This document shows, in pieces, positions 8,697-17,792 of a stretch of DNA of 64,000 bases. The notes beneath the pieces were generated by a model. That model saw only the letters and a list, made by a program, of their open reading frames with translations, made no database searches and was not told the origin of the DNA. Position 1 is the first letter of the stretch. Each line of letters opens with the position of its first letter. Source of the DNA: Salininema proteolyticum (GTDB lineage Bacteria; Actinomycetota; Actinomycetes; Mycobacteriales; Micromonosporaceae); the NCBI RefSeq assembly GCF_042685645.1, contig NZ_JBHUNX010000001.1, forward strand, positions 1,302,001 through 1,366,000, in the 5' to 3' direction. The position numbers were made by a program, and so were the translations under genes.

Positions 8697-9422
8697 TTAC
8701 TGCTGTTCCTGCTGTTCGACGTCGTCGCCCACGGCGAGGATGTCGACGGCGAAGGTCAGCGCTCCGTTGCCGTAGGCCTGGTCGGACGGGACGACCAGCA
8801 GGATGCGCTGGCCGGCCTGGGCTCCGATGAGGCCCTCGTCCCAGCCCTGGATGACGTTGCCCTCGCCCAGCGCGGGAATGGTGAACGGCTGGGCGTCCCA
8901 GGAGGACTCCTGCTGCTTGTCCTTGCCCCACGGAACGAGCGTGTACTGGGCCTGGATCGGGTCGCCGGCGGCGGCCTCGGGGCCCTTCACGTCGCCTTCC
9001 CCGACGACCTCGCGGACCAGCTCGGTGGGCTCCGCGCAGTCCTCGGGGGAGCGCAGCAGCGGCTTCTCGCCGAGCGTGGTGTAGACGTCGACGGCGCACT
9101 CGCCGGCCTCGACGGAGGTGTACTCCTGCCCCTCGTCGAACTGCGGCCCCTCCGGCTCCGGCATCTCCTGCTCTTCCGGAGTCTCGGCGTCGTCGGCCCC
9201 GTCGGCGGCCATGTCCGGGACTTCCGGCTCGTGGGTGGCGACGCGGTAGCCGCCCCACGTGATGAGGCCGAGGACGAGGACTCCTACGATTCCGATGCCG
9301 ACATAGGCCAGGCGGGTCTTGCGCTGCTCCTTGCGGCGGTTCTCCTCGGCCTGGCGGGCCAGCTCGGCGCGCTTGGCCGACATGCGCTTGGTGATGTCGT
9401 TCTTGCTCTTAGATCTGTTCAT
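8697..9422 (-). CDS. Membrane-anchored FKBP-type peptidyl-prolyl isomerase
   Basis: A 241-residue protein with a basic cytoplasmic N-terminus, one TM segment at about residues 39-58, an acidic Pro/Glu linker, and an extracytoplasmic C-terminal domain. That domain carries FKBP landmarks: FTIPALGEGNVIQGWDEGLI, GQRILLVVPSDQAYG and LTFAVDILAV. The family catalyses cis-trans isomerisation of Xaa-Pro bonds in folding proteins. A second Cys-containing stretch (GECAVDVYTTLGE) precedes the FKBP core. A PPIase beside rel is a recurring actinobacterial arrangement. The ATG at 9422 has a weak GAGAAG site. Confidence 0.85.
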   Translation of the reverse strand: MNRSKSKNDITKRMSAKRAELARQAEENRRKEQRKTRLAYVGIGIVGVLVLGLITWGGYRVATHEPEVPDMAADGADDAETPEEQEMPEPEGPQFDEGQEYTSVEAGECAVDVYTTLGEKPLLRSPEDCAEPTELVREVVGEGDVKGPEAAAGDPIQAQYTLVPWGKDKQQESSWDAQPFTIPALGEGNVIQGWDEGLIGAQAGQRILLVVPSDQAYGNGALTFAVDILAVGDDVEQQEQQ

Positions 9423-9539
9423 GCTGTGGGCTTCTCATCCGTCTGTTCGCGGGCTTGTTCGAGTCTAGTGGCTACGGGCGGATCCGGCGAGGACCGCCGG
9501 CCGACTCCGGCTCGGAAATTGCTGATGAACGCGCCTTTT

Positions 9540-9716
9540 TTAGAAGAAACCCGACTGGAATAGGAACAGAAGGGTGACGCCGGCGCCGATGGCGATGAGG
9601 CCGCCTCCGGCCTGCCACTGGCGGCGATGGCGGATCTTCCGGGCGAGCTTGGTGTTCTTCTTCGCCTCGGTGATGCGCTCCTTGCGACGCTGCATATGCC
9701 GGGATTTAGCGGGCAC
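9540..9716 (-). CDS. Small basic single-pass membrane protein
   Basis: A 58-residue protein: a very basic N-terminal half (SRHMQRRKERITEAKKN and ARKIRHRRQW) followed by one C-terminal TM helix GLIAIGAGVTLLFLF that ends in QSGFF. The GTG start at 9716 is decided by AAGGAGGAG 7 nt upstream. Longer reading lacks a ribosome site. It precedes the FKBP gene by 117 bp on the same strand. The family is not recognised. Confidence 0.65.
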   Translation of the reverse strand: MPAKSRHMQRRKERITEAKKNTKLARKIRHRRQWQAGGGLIAIGAGVTLLFLFQSGFF

Positions 9717-9863
9717 GGTCGCACTCCTCCTTCGGGTCACGCGAACAGGTGGTCTATGCAAGGAGTCTATAAGAGGCCTGTCGCGCACTTCTCAGCGCCT
9801 TCCCGCGTATGGTGGATTGGCGCGGAAGAACGAGCCGGAGAACCAATCGGGAAGAGGACGCCC

Positions 9864-10532
9864 ATGCTCATCGAGACCCTGGTGGCCGACGCCTTCGGGA
9901 CCAACTGCTACGTCGTGGCCGACGCGCGGTCCAGCGAGTGCCTGGTCGTGGACCCGGGCATCGGCATCGCGCCGCGCCTGGACGAGGTGTTCCACCGTCA
10001 CCACCTCAAGCCCGTCGCCGTCCTGCTGACGCACGGGCACCTGGACCACACCTTCTCGGTCACGCCCGTCTGCAAGGACGCCGACATTCCCGCCTACATC
10101 CACGCCGACGACTCCGAGCTGCTGGCCGATCCCATGAAGGGCTTCGGGCCGAACATGGCGGGCCTGATGGGGTCGGGCTTCGAGTGGACGGAGCCGGACG
10201 ACGTGGCCGTCATGGGCGACGGCACCGACATCGAGCTGGCGGGGCTGCGCCTGTCGGTCGACCACGCGCCGGGCCACACGCCGGGCTCGGTCATGTTCCA
10301 CGCCTCGCAGCGCGGGGATGAACCGCCCTACAGTTTCACCGGGGACGTCCTCTTCGCCGGTAGCATTGGACGCACCGACCTGCCCGGCGGATCGATGGAC
10401 CAGATGTCGCAGTCCCTGCGCTCCAAGGTCCTCCCCCTGGACGACGGTGTCGTCATCCTCCCGGGGCACGGACCCCGGTCCACCATCGAGGCCGAGCGCA
10501 GGAATAATCAGTTCTTGAGAAATCTCGTCTGA
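9864..10532 (+). CDS. Metallo-beta-lactamase-fold hydrolase, glyoxalase II-like
   Basis: A 222-residue MBL-fold enzyme with the metal-binding motif THGHLDH at residues 56-62, a later His in DHAPGHTPGSV and an Asp in FTGDVLFAGSIGRTDLPGG. This two-metal set and the GRTDLPGG strand are typical of the GloB/YcbL group, which hydrolyses thioester substrates. The physiological substrate cannot be read from sequence. The ATG at 9864 is preceded by GGGAAGAGG. It lies 41 bp before hisS, an association seen in other actinobacteria. Confidence 0.88.
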   Translation: MLIETLVADAFGTNCYVVADARSSECLVVDPGIGIAPRLDEVFHRHHLKPVAVLLTHGHLDHTFSVTPVCKDADIPAYIHADDSELLADPMKGFGPNMAGLMGSGFEWTEPDDVAVMGDGTDIELAGLRLSVDHAPGHTPGSVMFHASQRGDEPPYSFTGDVLFAGSIGRTDLPGGSMDQMSQSLRSKVLPLDDGVVILPGHGPRSTIEAERRNNQFLRNLV

Positions 10533-10573
10533 CGGGCCCCGGGCGGGCCCGCGTCCACTTGTGAGGAGAAGGC

Positions 10574-11905
10574 ATGTCCAAACCACAGCCGCTGTCGGGC
10601 TTCCCCGAATTGCTGCCGCGCCACCGCATCGTCGAGCAGCAGGTTGTGGACCATCTCCGGCACGCCTTCGAACTGCACGGCTTCGCCAACGTCCAGACGC
10701 GGTCGGTCGAGCCGATGGACCAGCTGCTGCGCAAGGGGGAGACCTCCAAGGAGGTCTACGTCCTGCGCCGCCTGCAGGCCGACGACGCGAACTCGGACGC
10801 GGGCCTGGGGCTCCACTTCGACCTGACGGTGCCCTTCGCGCGCTACGTCCTGGAGAACTCCGGCAAGCTGCAGTTCCCCTTCCGGCGCTACCAGATCCAG
10901 CCCTGCTGGCGCGGCGAGCGCCCGCAGGACGGCCGTTACCGCGAGTTCTGGCAGGCCGACATCGACATCGTCGACCGCGACACCCTGCCGGCGCACTACG
11001 AGATCGAGATCCCGCTGGTGATGGCCGACGCGCTGCGGGGGCTTCCGCTGCCGGGCATCACCATCCACGTCAACAACCGCAAGCTGTCCCAGGGCTTCTA
11101 CGAGGGCCTGGGCATCGGCGATCCGGAGGAGACGCTGCGGATCGTCGACAAGCTCGACAAGATCGGCGAGGAGGCCGTGGTCCGCGAGCTGCAGGAGAAG
11201 GTCGGGGCCTCGCTCGACCAGGCCGAGAAGTGCCTGGCGCTGGCGAAGATCTCCTCGACCGACACCTCGTTCGCCGACGAGGTCCGCGCCCTGGGCGTCA
11301 AGGGCGACGTCCTGGAGGAGGGCCTGGAGGCGCTGACCGAGCTGGTCGAGGTGGCGAACAAGCGCGCCCCGGGCCTGGTGCGCGCCGACATGTCGATCGC
11401 GCGCGGACTGGACTACTACACCGGCACCGTCTACGAGACGTTCATCGACGGGCAGCGCGACCTGGGGTCGATCTGCTCGGGCGGCCGCTACGACACCCTC
11501 GCCAGCGACGGGAAGACGTCGTACCCGGGCGTGGGCATCTCGCTGGGCGTCTCGCGCCTGCTGGTGCCGATGCTGCGGGCCGGGAGGCTGGACGCCTCGC
11601 GCGAGGTCCCCACGTGCGTCCTGGTCGCCCTGAGCGACGAGGAGAGCCGCTGGGAGGCCTCCGACGTCGCCGCGAAGCTGCGGGAGCGGGGGATCGCCGC
11701 TCAGGTGGCCCCGGCCGCGCAGAAGTACGGCAAGCAGATCAAGTTCGCCGACAAGCGCGGCATTCCGTTCGTGCTGTTCCCCGCGACCGAGGAGGGCGGG
11801 CCGGAGGTCCGCGACATCCGCTCGGGCGAGCAGGAGCCGGTGGACCTGGACTCGTGGACGCCGCCGGCCGCGGACCTCAAGCCGGGGATCGTGGCCGCCG
11901 AGTAG
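10574..11905 (+). CDS. hisS: Histidine--tRNA ligase
   Basis: A 443-residue class II aminoacyl-tRNA synthetase that charges tRNA-His. Motif 2 is visible in QIQPCWRGERPQDGRYREFWQ (interrupted here for length), the histidine-binding HisA motif in RGLDYYTGTVYE and motif 3 in GVGISLGVSRL. A C-terminal anticodon-binding domain contains AAQKYGKQIKFADKRGIPF. The length is slightly above the common 420-430. The ATG follows GAGGAGAAGGC. Two hairpins lie behind the stop. Confidence 0.96.
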   Translation: MSKPQPLSGFPELLPRHRIVEQQVVDHLRHAFELHGFANVQTRSVEPMDQLLRKGETSKEVYVLRRLQADDANSDAGLGLHFDLTVPFARYVLENSGKLQFPFRRYQIQPCWRGERPQDGRYREFWQADIDIVDRDTLPAHYEIEIPLVMADALRGLPLPGITIHVNNRKLSQGFYEGLGIGDPEETLRIVDKLDKIGEEAVVRELQEKVGASLDQAEKCLALAKISSTDTSFADEVRALGVKGDVLEEGLEALTELVEVANKRAPGLVRADMSIARGLDYYTGTVYETFIDGQRDLGSICSGGRYDTLASDGKTSYPGVGISLGVSRLLVPMLRAGRLDASREVPTCVLVALSDEESRWEASDVAAKLRERGIAAQVAPAAQKYGKQIKFADKRGIPFVLFPATEEGGPEVRDIRSGEQEPVDLDSWTPPAADLKPGIVAAE

Positions 11906-11909
11906 GCGG

Positions 11910-11930
11910 CGCTCCGGCTCGGCCGGAGCG
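11910..11930 (+). terminator. Hairpin directly after hisS
   Basis: An 8-bp perfect stem CGCTCCGG/CCGGAGCG with a 5-nt loop starts 5 bp behind the hisS stop. It could act with the larger palindrome at 11975-12012. Confidence 0.5.
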
Positions 11931-11974
11931 GTGCGGCGATGTCCGCGGCGCCCGGCTCGGCCGGGGGAGAAGAC

Positions 11975-12012
11975 GAGGAGGGCCCCGGAGCGATCGCTCC
12001 GGGGCCCTCCTC
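11975..12012. terminator. 38-bp perfect palindrome between convergent genes
   Basis: A perfect inverted repeat of 19 bp per arm with no spacer, centred on CGATCG, lies between hisS (+) and the LppU-like gene (-). It is the best candidate for a shared bidirectional terminator. Confidence 0.75.
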
Positions 12013-12049
12013 TCCGTCGTTTCCGCCGGGCTCCGGGCCCGACGGCGCC

Positions 12050-12898
12050 TCAGTCGTTGTGCTCGGCGCAGAGGATGCGGATGATCGAGTCGGACTCCGG
12101 GTCCCACTCGGAGCCCGAGATGAGGGCGGTGTCCTGGTAGACCCAGTCGACGTAGTCGGTGCCCTCGCAGGCCTTGGCCGCGGCCTTGGCGTGGGCCGGG
12201 TCCTGGGGGTCGGGGTCCTCGGGCTCGGAGACGTCCTTGACGATCTTGAAGGCCGCCTCGGGCTCGTCGCAGTCGATGACCTCGACCTGCTCGACGGCGT
12301 CGGTGATGCACTCGTCGACCTTGGGGAGGCGGACCTCGACCTCGGGCTCCCCGCTCTCCTCGGGCTCTGTGCTGGGAGAGGGGTCCTGCGAGGGCTCCTC
12401 GGAGGGCGACTCCTCCTCCGACGGCTCGGCGGAGGCCGACTCGGTGGGGTCGGCGGCCGTGGGGGTCTCCTCGTCGCCGGTGAGGACGACGGCCGCGACG
12501 ACGATGCCGACGACGGCCACGAGGCCGATCACGCAGAGGGTCAGGACCAGCCCGAAGCTGGACCCGCCGTTGCCTCCGGGAGGAGGCGTGCCGGGGGCCT
12601 GCTGGTAGGGCGGCGGGGGACTGGCCGGGGGAAGGCTCCCGCCGGGCTGCGAGGGGTTGTACGGCGTTCCCGCGCCGGGGCTGTAGGGGGTCGGGCCGTG
12701 CTGCGGCTGCGAGGGGCCCGGTCCGGCGGGGTTGTACGGGTCGGAGGAGTAGTGCTGTCCTCCGCCGGGCTGCTGATAGGGGTCGGAGGTGTAGTACTGT
12801 CCGCCCCCGGGCTGCTGGTAGGGGTCCTGGGAGTAAGGCTGCCCGCCGCCCGGCTGGTTCGGGTCGGGCGAGGAGTAGGGCTGGGGCGGGTAGGACAT
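12050..12898 (-). CDS. Pro/Gly/Gln-rich single-pass membrane protein with LppU-like extracytoplasmic domain
   Basis: A 282-residue protein. Residues 1-110 are low complexity with repeats of the type DPYQQPGGGQ(Y/H)YTSDPY. One TM helix (LVLTLCVIGLVAVVGIVVAAVVL) follows, then a Ser/Glu/Pro linker and a C-terminal domain of about 90 residues with three Cys (DECITDA, EVIDCDEP, KACEGTDY) and a last Cys in RILCAEHND. This layout resembles the LppU/SCO3897-type proteins of actinobacteria, whose role is not established. The ATG at 12898 lacks a strong ribosome site. Confidence 0.72.
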   Translation of the reverse strand: MSYPPQPYSSPDPNQPGGGQPYSQDPYQQPGGGQYYTSDPYQQPGGGQHYSSDPYNPAGPGPSQPQHGPTPYSPGAGTPYNPSQPGGSLPPASPPPPYQQAPGTPPPGGNGGSSFGLVLTLCVIGLVAVVGIVVAAVVLTGDEETPTAADPTESASAEPSEEESPSEEPSQDPSPSTEPEESGEPEVEVRLPKVDECITDAVEQVEVIDCDEPEAAFKIVKDVSEPEDPDPQDPAHAKAAAKACEGTDYVDWVYQDTALISGSEWDPESDSIIRILCAEHND

Positions 12899-13325
12899 GG
12901 TGCACTCCGTGGCTGGCGAAAACCGGCAAAGGGAACATGAATGGTCTTAACAGTGTAAGCGGTGATCCCCAACGTACTCGTCTCGGTGCCGCGGCCGTCC
13001 GCGTGTCAGAATGGAGTTTCGCGGCGAAGGGGCCGCGCGGGCGCCGGTTGTTACCGATGAGTAGACATCGTCCCAGGTGAGGCCGCGACCGCGCTGAGCA
13101 GTGGTCCGCATAGTAGGACCGGTGTTTCCAACCGATGAGCCATGGATTACACTCAAACGACGAACTGCAGAATTTGACCCCTGTCACGTTCCCGTCACAC
13201 GGCGAACACAGCGATCGCTCAACACTGCACGAGAACTTCGGGCCGACGTCGTCCCGTGAAACCGCTACTCCACCGGAGCGCCCTGCCCCGGCGACCCGGT
13301 GAGCTGACGACGAGGAGGCCCGCTC
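12899..13325. other. Divergent intergenic region before gltB
   Basis: A 427-bp gap between the LppU-like gene (-) and gltB (+) that should contain both promoters. A TTGACC at 13174-13179 could be a -35 element. Three pentamers spaced by 11 bp at 13183, 13194 and 13205 resemble GlnR half-sites. Short reading frames here have no ribosome site or recognisable product and are not called. Confidence 0.5.
13183..13209 (+). promoter_or_regulatory. Possible GlnR box upstream of gltB
   Basis: The pentamers GTCAC (13183-13187), GTCAC (13194-13198) and AACAC (13205-13209) are separated by 6 bp each. The actinobacterial GlnR box is an alternation of GTnAC and GAAAC-like pentamers with 6-bp gaps. Spacing and the first pentamer fit well, the others fit partly. 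Regulation of glutamate synthase by GlnR is biologically sensible. Confidence 0.4.
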
Positions 13326-16300
13326 TTGCGCCCTGCATCCGACCTCTACGACCCGTCTTACGAGCACGACGCCTGCGGCGTCGCCTTCGTAGTCGACATG
13401 ACGGGCAAGGGAAGCCACGGCCTGGTGTCCGACGGACTCGAGGCCCTCCACCGCATGGAGCACCGCGGAGCGACCGCGCCAGACCCCGACTCCGGCGACG
13501 GCGCCGGCATCCTCATCCAGATCCCCGACGCGCTCTACCGCGAGGCGGTCGACTTCGACCTGCCCGAGGCCGGCGCCTACGCCACCGGGCTCGTCTTCTC
13601 CGGCTCCGCCGACGCCGAGGCCGCCAAGGTCCGCCGCGTCATCGAGAAGTTCGCCCTCGCCGAGGGCTGCACCGTCCTCGGATGGCGCGACGTCCCCACC
13701 GACGCCGCCGCGGCCGGGCTCGGCGCCGCCTCCCGCACCACCGCCCCGCGCGTCAGCCAGCCCTTCATCGCCTCCTCCGGCAAGACCGGGCTCGACCTCG
13801 ACCGCGCCCTCTACGCCGTCCGCAAACAGGCCGAACGCGAGATCCGCGAACGCGCGCTGGAGCGCGGCGCGATCATCACCCTCTCGGCCCGCACCATCGT
13901 CTACAAGGGCATGCTCACCCCCGCCCAGGTGCCCCAGTTCTACACCGACCTCCGCGACGAACGCCTCACCAGCGCCATCGCCCTGGTCCACTCGCGCTTC
14001 TCCACCAACACCTTCCCGTCGTGGCACCTCGCGCACCCCTACCGCATGGTCGCCCACAACGGCGAGATCAACACCATCCGCGGCAACCGCAACTGGATCC
14101 TCGCCCGCCAGGCCGAACTGGCCACCGACACCCTGCCCGGCGAACTGCGCCGGCTCTTCCCCGTCATCACCCCCGACGCCTCGGACTCCATGAACTTCGA
14201 CGAGGTCGTCGAACTGCTCCACCTCGGCGGGCGCTCCCTGCCCCACGCGATGCTCATGATGATGCCCGAGGCCTGGGAGGGCAACCCCCACCTCGACCCC
14301 AAGCGCCGCGACTTCTACCGCTACCACTCGGCCATCATGGAGCCCTGGGACGGCCCCGCCTGCGTCACCTTCACCGACGGCACCCAGATCGGCGCCGTCC
14401 TCGACCGCAACGGACTGCGCCCCGCCCGCTGGTGGCGCACCACCGACGACACCGTCATCCTCTCCAGCGAAGTGGGCGTCGTCGATATCGAGCCCTCCCG
14501 CATCGCCGCCAAGGGCCGCCTCGAACCGGGCCGCATGTTCCTCGTCGACACCGCCGAGAACCGCATCATCGACGACGACGAGATCAAGGACGCGCTCGCC
14601 ACGGAGCACCCCTACGGCGACTGGCTCGAGAGCGAGCTGACCCGCCTCCAGGAGCTGCCGGAGCGCAAGCGCGTGGTCTTCAACTCCGAGAGCCTCCGGC
14701 GCCAGCAGCTGACCTTCGGCTACACCGACGAGGAGCAGCGCCTCTTCATCGAGCCGATGGCGCGCAGCGGCGCCGAGCCGATCGTCTCCATGGGCTCCGA
14801 CACGCCGCTGGCGGGCATGAGCAAGCAGCCCAAACAGCTGGCCGACTACTTCACCCAGCTCTTCGCGCAGGTCACCAACCCGCCGCTCGACGCCATCCGC
14901 GAGCAGATGGTCACCGCCACGGGCAACCTCATCGGCCCCGAGGGCAACATCCTGCAGCCCGGTCCGCACTCGTGCCGCCAGATCGAGCTGCCCCGGCCCG
15001 TCATCGACAACGACGAGCTGGCCAAGATCCTCCGCATCGACGACGACGGCGACCGCGACCAGCTCAAGGCGGTCCGGGTGTCGGGCCTCTACAAGGCCCG
15101 CCACGGCGCCCGCGGCCTGCGCGAGCGGCTGGTGGAGATCCGCCGCCACGTCTCCGAGGCCATCGAGGACGGCGTGCGCATCCTGGTCCTGTCCGATCGC
15201 CACTCCAACTCCGACCTCGCGCCGATCCCGTCGCTGCTGCTGACGGCCGCCGTCCACCAGCACCTGGTGGCCGAGCAGACCCGCACCAAGGTCGCCCTCG
15301 TGGTCGAGTCCGGCGACTGCCGCACCGTCCACCAGGCCGCGGTCCTGCTGGGCTACGGAGCCGCGGCGGTCAACCCGTACCTGGCCTTCGACACCGTCGA
15401 GCGGCTGTGCGCCGACGGCGTCCTCTCCGAGGAGCCGGCCCAGGCCATCGAGAACTACACCCAGGCCCTGGTCAAGGGCATCGTGAAGGTCATGTCGAAG
15501 ATGGGCATCTCGACGGTGGCCTCCTACACCGGCGCCCAGGTCTTCGAGGCCGTGGGCCTCGACGCGGACTTCGTGGACCGCTACTTCAAGGGCACCGCCT
15601 CCCGCATCGGCGGGATCGGGCTGTCGACCATCGCCAAGGCCGTGGCCGCCCGCCACCGCAAGGCCTACGCCGACGCGGAGGTCTCGGAGAAGACCCCGCT
15701 GCCGCCGGGAGGCGAGTACCAGTGGCGCCGCGAGGGCGAGGTCCACCTGTTCAACCCGGAGACGGTGTTCCTGCTCCAGCACGCCACCCGCTCCGGCCAG
15801 TACGACGTGTTCAAGAAGTACACCGAGAAGGTCGACGGCCTCGGTTCGGAGGGCGGCAACCTGCGCGGGCTGCTGGACTTCGAGCGCGGCTCGCGCCCCT
15901 CGGTGTCGATCGACGAGGTCGAGTCGGTCGAGTCGATCGTGAAGCGCTTCCACACCGGCGCCATGTCCTACGGCGCGCTCTCCGCCGAGTCGCACGAGAC
16001 CCTCGCCATCGCCATGAACCGCCTGGGAGGGCGCTCGAACTCCGGCGAGGGCGGCGAGTCGCGCGACCGCCTCTACGACCCCGAGCGCCGCAGCGCCATC
16101 AAGCAGGTCGCCTCCGGCCGCTTCGGCGTCACGGCCGAGTACCTGGCCAGCGCCGACGCCATCCAGATCAAGATGGCCCAGGGCGCCAAGCCCGGCGAGG
16201 GCGGCCAGCTGCCGGGGCAGAAGGTCCACCCGTGGATCGCCGAGACCCGCAACGCCACCCCCGGCGTCGGCCTCATCTCCCCGCCGCCGCACCACGACAT

Positions 16301-17792
16301 CTACTCCATCGAGGACCTCGCCCAGCTCATCCACGACCTCAAGCACGCCGGGGCCGGCGACGCCGAGGTCCAGGTGAAGCTCGTCAGCGCGGTCGGCGTC
16401 GGCACCGTCGCCGCGGGAGTGTCCAAGGCCAAGGCCGACTCGATCCTCATCTCCGGCTTCGACGGCGGCACGGGCGCGGCCCCGGCCAACTCCGTCAAGC
16501 ACGCCGGGACGCCCTGGGAGATCGGGCTCGCCGAGGCCCAGCAGACACTGGTCAAGAACGGCCTGCGCGACCGCGTCCGCCTGGAGGTGGACGGCGCGAT
16601 GAAGACCGGCCGCGACGTGGTCATCGCCGCGCTGCTCGGCGCCGAGGGCTTCGGCTTCGCCACCGCCCCGCTGGTCGTCTCCGGCTGCGTCATGATGCGC
16701 GTCTGCCACCTCGACACCTGCCCGGTGGGCGTGGCGACCCAGAACCCGGAGCTGCGCAAGCGCTTCAACGGCTCGCCCGAGTTCGTGGAGAACTTCTTCC
16801 GCTACATCGCCGAAGAGGTCCGCGAGCTGCTGGCCGAGCTGGGCTACCGGAGCCTCGACGAGGCGACCGGAAAGGTCCACCGCCTCAAGGGCAGGCCCGA
16901 CGCCGCCGACGCCGCGGCGCACATCGACCTCGGCCTCGTGCTGGCCGAGCCCGACGCGGGGCCCCGGACGCAAAGGCGCGTCCAGGACCACGGCGTCGAG
17001 GAGTCTCTCGGCCGGCACGTGGTCGACCTCGCCCGGAGCGCGGTCGAGAACCGGACCCCGCTGAAGTCGGAGATGGCCATCCGCAACACCGACCGCTCCG
17101 TCGGCGCCCTGCTCGGCGCCGCCGTGAGCCGCCTGCGGATCGACGACCTGGCCGATGACACCGTGGACCTGGCCTTCCGCGGCTCCGCCGGCCAGTCCTT
17201 CGCCGCCTTCCTCCCGACCGGCGCGACCTTCCGCCTCTTCGGCGACGCCAACGACTACGTAGGCAAGGGCCTCTCGGGCGGCCGGGTCGTCATCCGCCCC
17301 GACGAGGCGGCGACCTTCCAGCGCGAGTCCAACGTCATCGCGGGCAACACGCTCCTCTACGGCGCCACCGGGGGAGAGGCCTACATCTCCGGCCGCGCGG
17401 GCGAGCGCTTCGCCGTGCGCAACTCCGGCGCCGAGGCCGTCGTCGAGGGCGTCGGCGACCACGGCTGCGAGTACATGACCGGCGGCCGCGTCATCGTCAT
17501 CGGCTCGACCGGACGCAACTTCGCCGCCGGCATGAGCGGCGGCATCGCCTACGTGTGGCGCCTGGACGAGACCAAGACCAACACCGCCCTGGTCGAGTGC
17601 GAGGCGCTCGACGGCGAGGACGCCGAGTACGTGCGCGAGCGCCTCGCCCGCCATGTGGCCGAGACGGGCTCGCCGCTGGCCGGACGCCTGCTCGGAGACT
17701 GGGAGCAGTCCGTCCGCGCGTTCACCAGAGTCATTCCCACCGAGTACAAAGCGGTACTCCAGGCGCAGCAGAAGGAGACCGCCCGTGCCTAA
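13326..17792 (+). CDS. gltB: Glutamate synthase large subunit
   Basis: A 1488-residue ferredoxin/NADPH-type GOGAT large subunit that transfers the amide of glutamine to 2-oxoglutarate. The nucleophile is Cys17 in HDACGVAF; the first 16 residues are a propeptide. A central linker and an FMN-binding domain (GFDGGTGAAP) follow, then the Cys cluster CVMMRVCHLDTCPVGV for a 3Fe-4S centre and a C-terminal Gly-rich beta-helix. The TTG start at 13326 is supported by GAGGAGG 7 nt upstream. The stop overlaps gltD by 8 bp. Confidence 0.96.
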   Translation: MRPASDLYDPSYEHDACGVAFVVDMTGKGSHGLVSDGLEALHRMEHRGATAPDPDSGDGAGILIQIPDALYREAVDFDLPEAGAYATGLVFSGSADAEAAKVRRVIEKFALAEGCTVLGWRDVPTDAAAAGLGAASRTTAPRVSQPFIASSGKTGLDLDRALYAVRKQAEREIRERALERGAIITLSARTIVYKGMLTPAQVPQFYTDLRDERLTSAIALVHSRFSTNTFPSWHLAHPYRMVAHNGEINTIRGNRNWILARQAELATDTLPGELRRLFPVITPDASDSMNFDEVVELLHLGGRSLPHAMLMMMPEAWEGNPHLDPKRRDFYRYHSAIMEPWDGPACVTFTDGTQIGAVLDRNGLRPARWWRTTDDTVILSSEVGVVDIEPSRIAAKGRLEPGRMFLVDTAENRIIDDDEIKDALATEHPYGDWLESELTRLQELPERKRVVFNSESLRRQQLTFGYTDEEQRLFIEPMARSGAEPIVSMGSDTPLAGMSKQPKQLADYFTQLFAQVTNPPLDAIREQMVTATGNLIGPEGNILQPGPHSCRQIELPRPVIDNDELAKILRIDDDGDRDQLKAVRVSGLYKARHGARGLRERLVEIRRHVSEAIEDGVRILVLSDRHSNSDLAPIPSLLLTAAVHQHLVAEQTRTKVALVVESGDCRTVHQAAVLLGYGAAAVNPYLAFDTVERLCADGVLSEEPAQAIENYTQALVKGIVKVMSKMGISTVASYTGAQVFEAVGLDADFVDRYFKGTASRIGGIGLSTIAKAVAARHRKAYADAEVSEKTPLPPGGEYQWRREGEVHLFNPETVFLLQHATRSGQYDVFKKYTEKVDGLGSEGGNLRGLLDFERGSRPSVSIDEVESVESIVKRFHTGAMSYGALSAESHETLAIAMNRLGGRSNSGEGGESRDRLYDPERRSAIKQVASGRFGVTAEYLASADAIQIKMAQGAKPGEGGQLPGQKVHPWIAETRNATPGVGLISPPPHHDIYSIEDLAQLIHDLKHAGAGDAEVQVKLVSAVGVGTVAAGVSKAKADSILISGFDGGTGAAPANSVKHAGTPWEIGLAEAQQTLVKNGLRDRVRLEVDGAMKTGRDVVIAALLGAEGFGFATAPLVVSGCVMMRVCHLDTCPVGVATQNPELRKRFNGSPEFVENFFRYIAEEVRELLAELGYRSLDEATGKVHRLKGRPDAADAAAHIDLGLVLAEPDAGPRTQRRVQDHGVEESLGRHVVDLARSAVENRTPLKSEMAIRNTDRSVGALLGAAVSRLRIDDLADDTVDLAFRGSAGQSFAAFLPTGATFRLFGDANDYVGKGLSGGRVVIRPDEAATFQRESNVIAGNTLLYGATGGEAYISGRAGERFAVRNSGAEAVVEGVGDHGCEYMTGGRVIVIGSTGRNFAAGMSGGIAYVWRLDETKTNTALVECEALDGEDAEYVRERLARHVAETGSPLAGRLLGDWEQSVRAFTRVIPTEYKAVLQAQQKETARA

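Noticed and set aside
12947..13156. Short minus-strand frame in the gltB upstream region
   Set aside because: No ribosome site, no recognisable product, and it covers likely promoter sequence.
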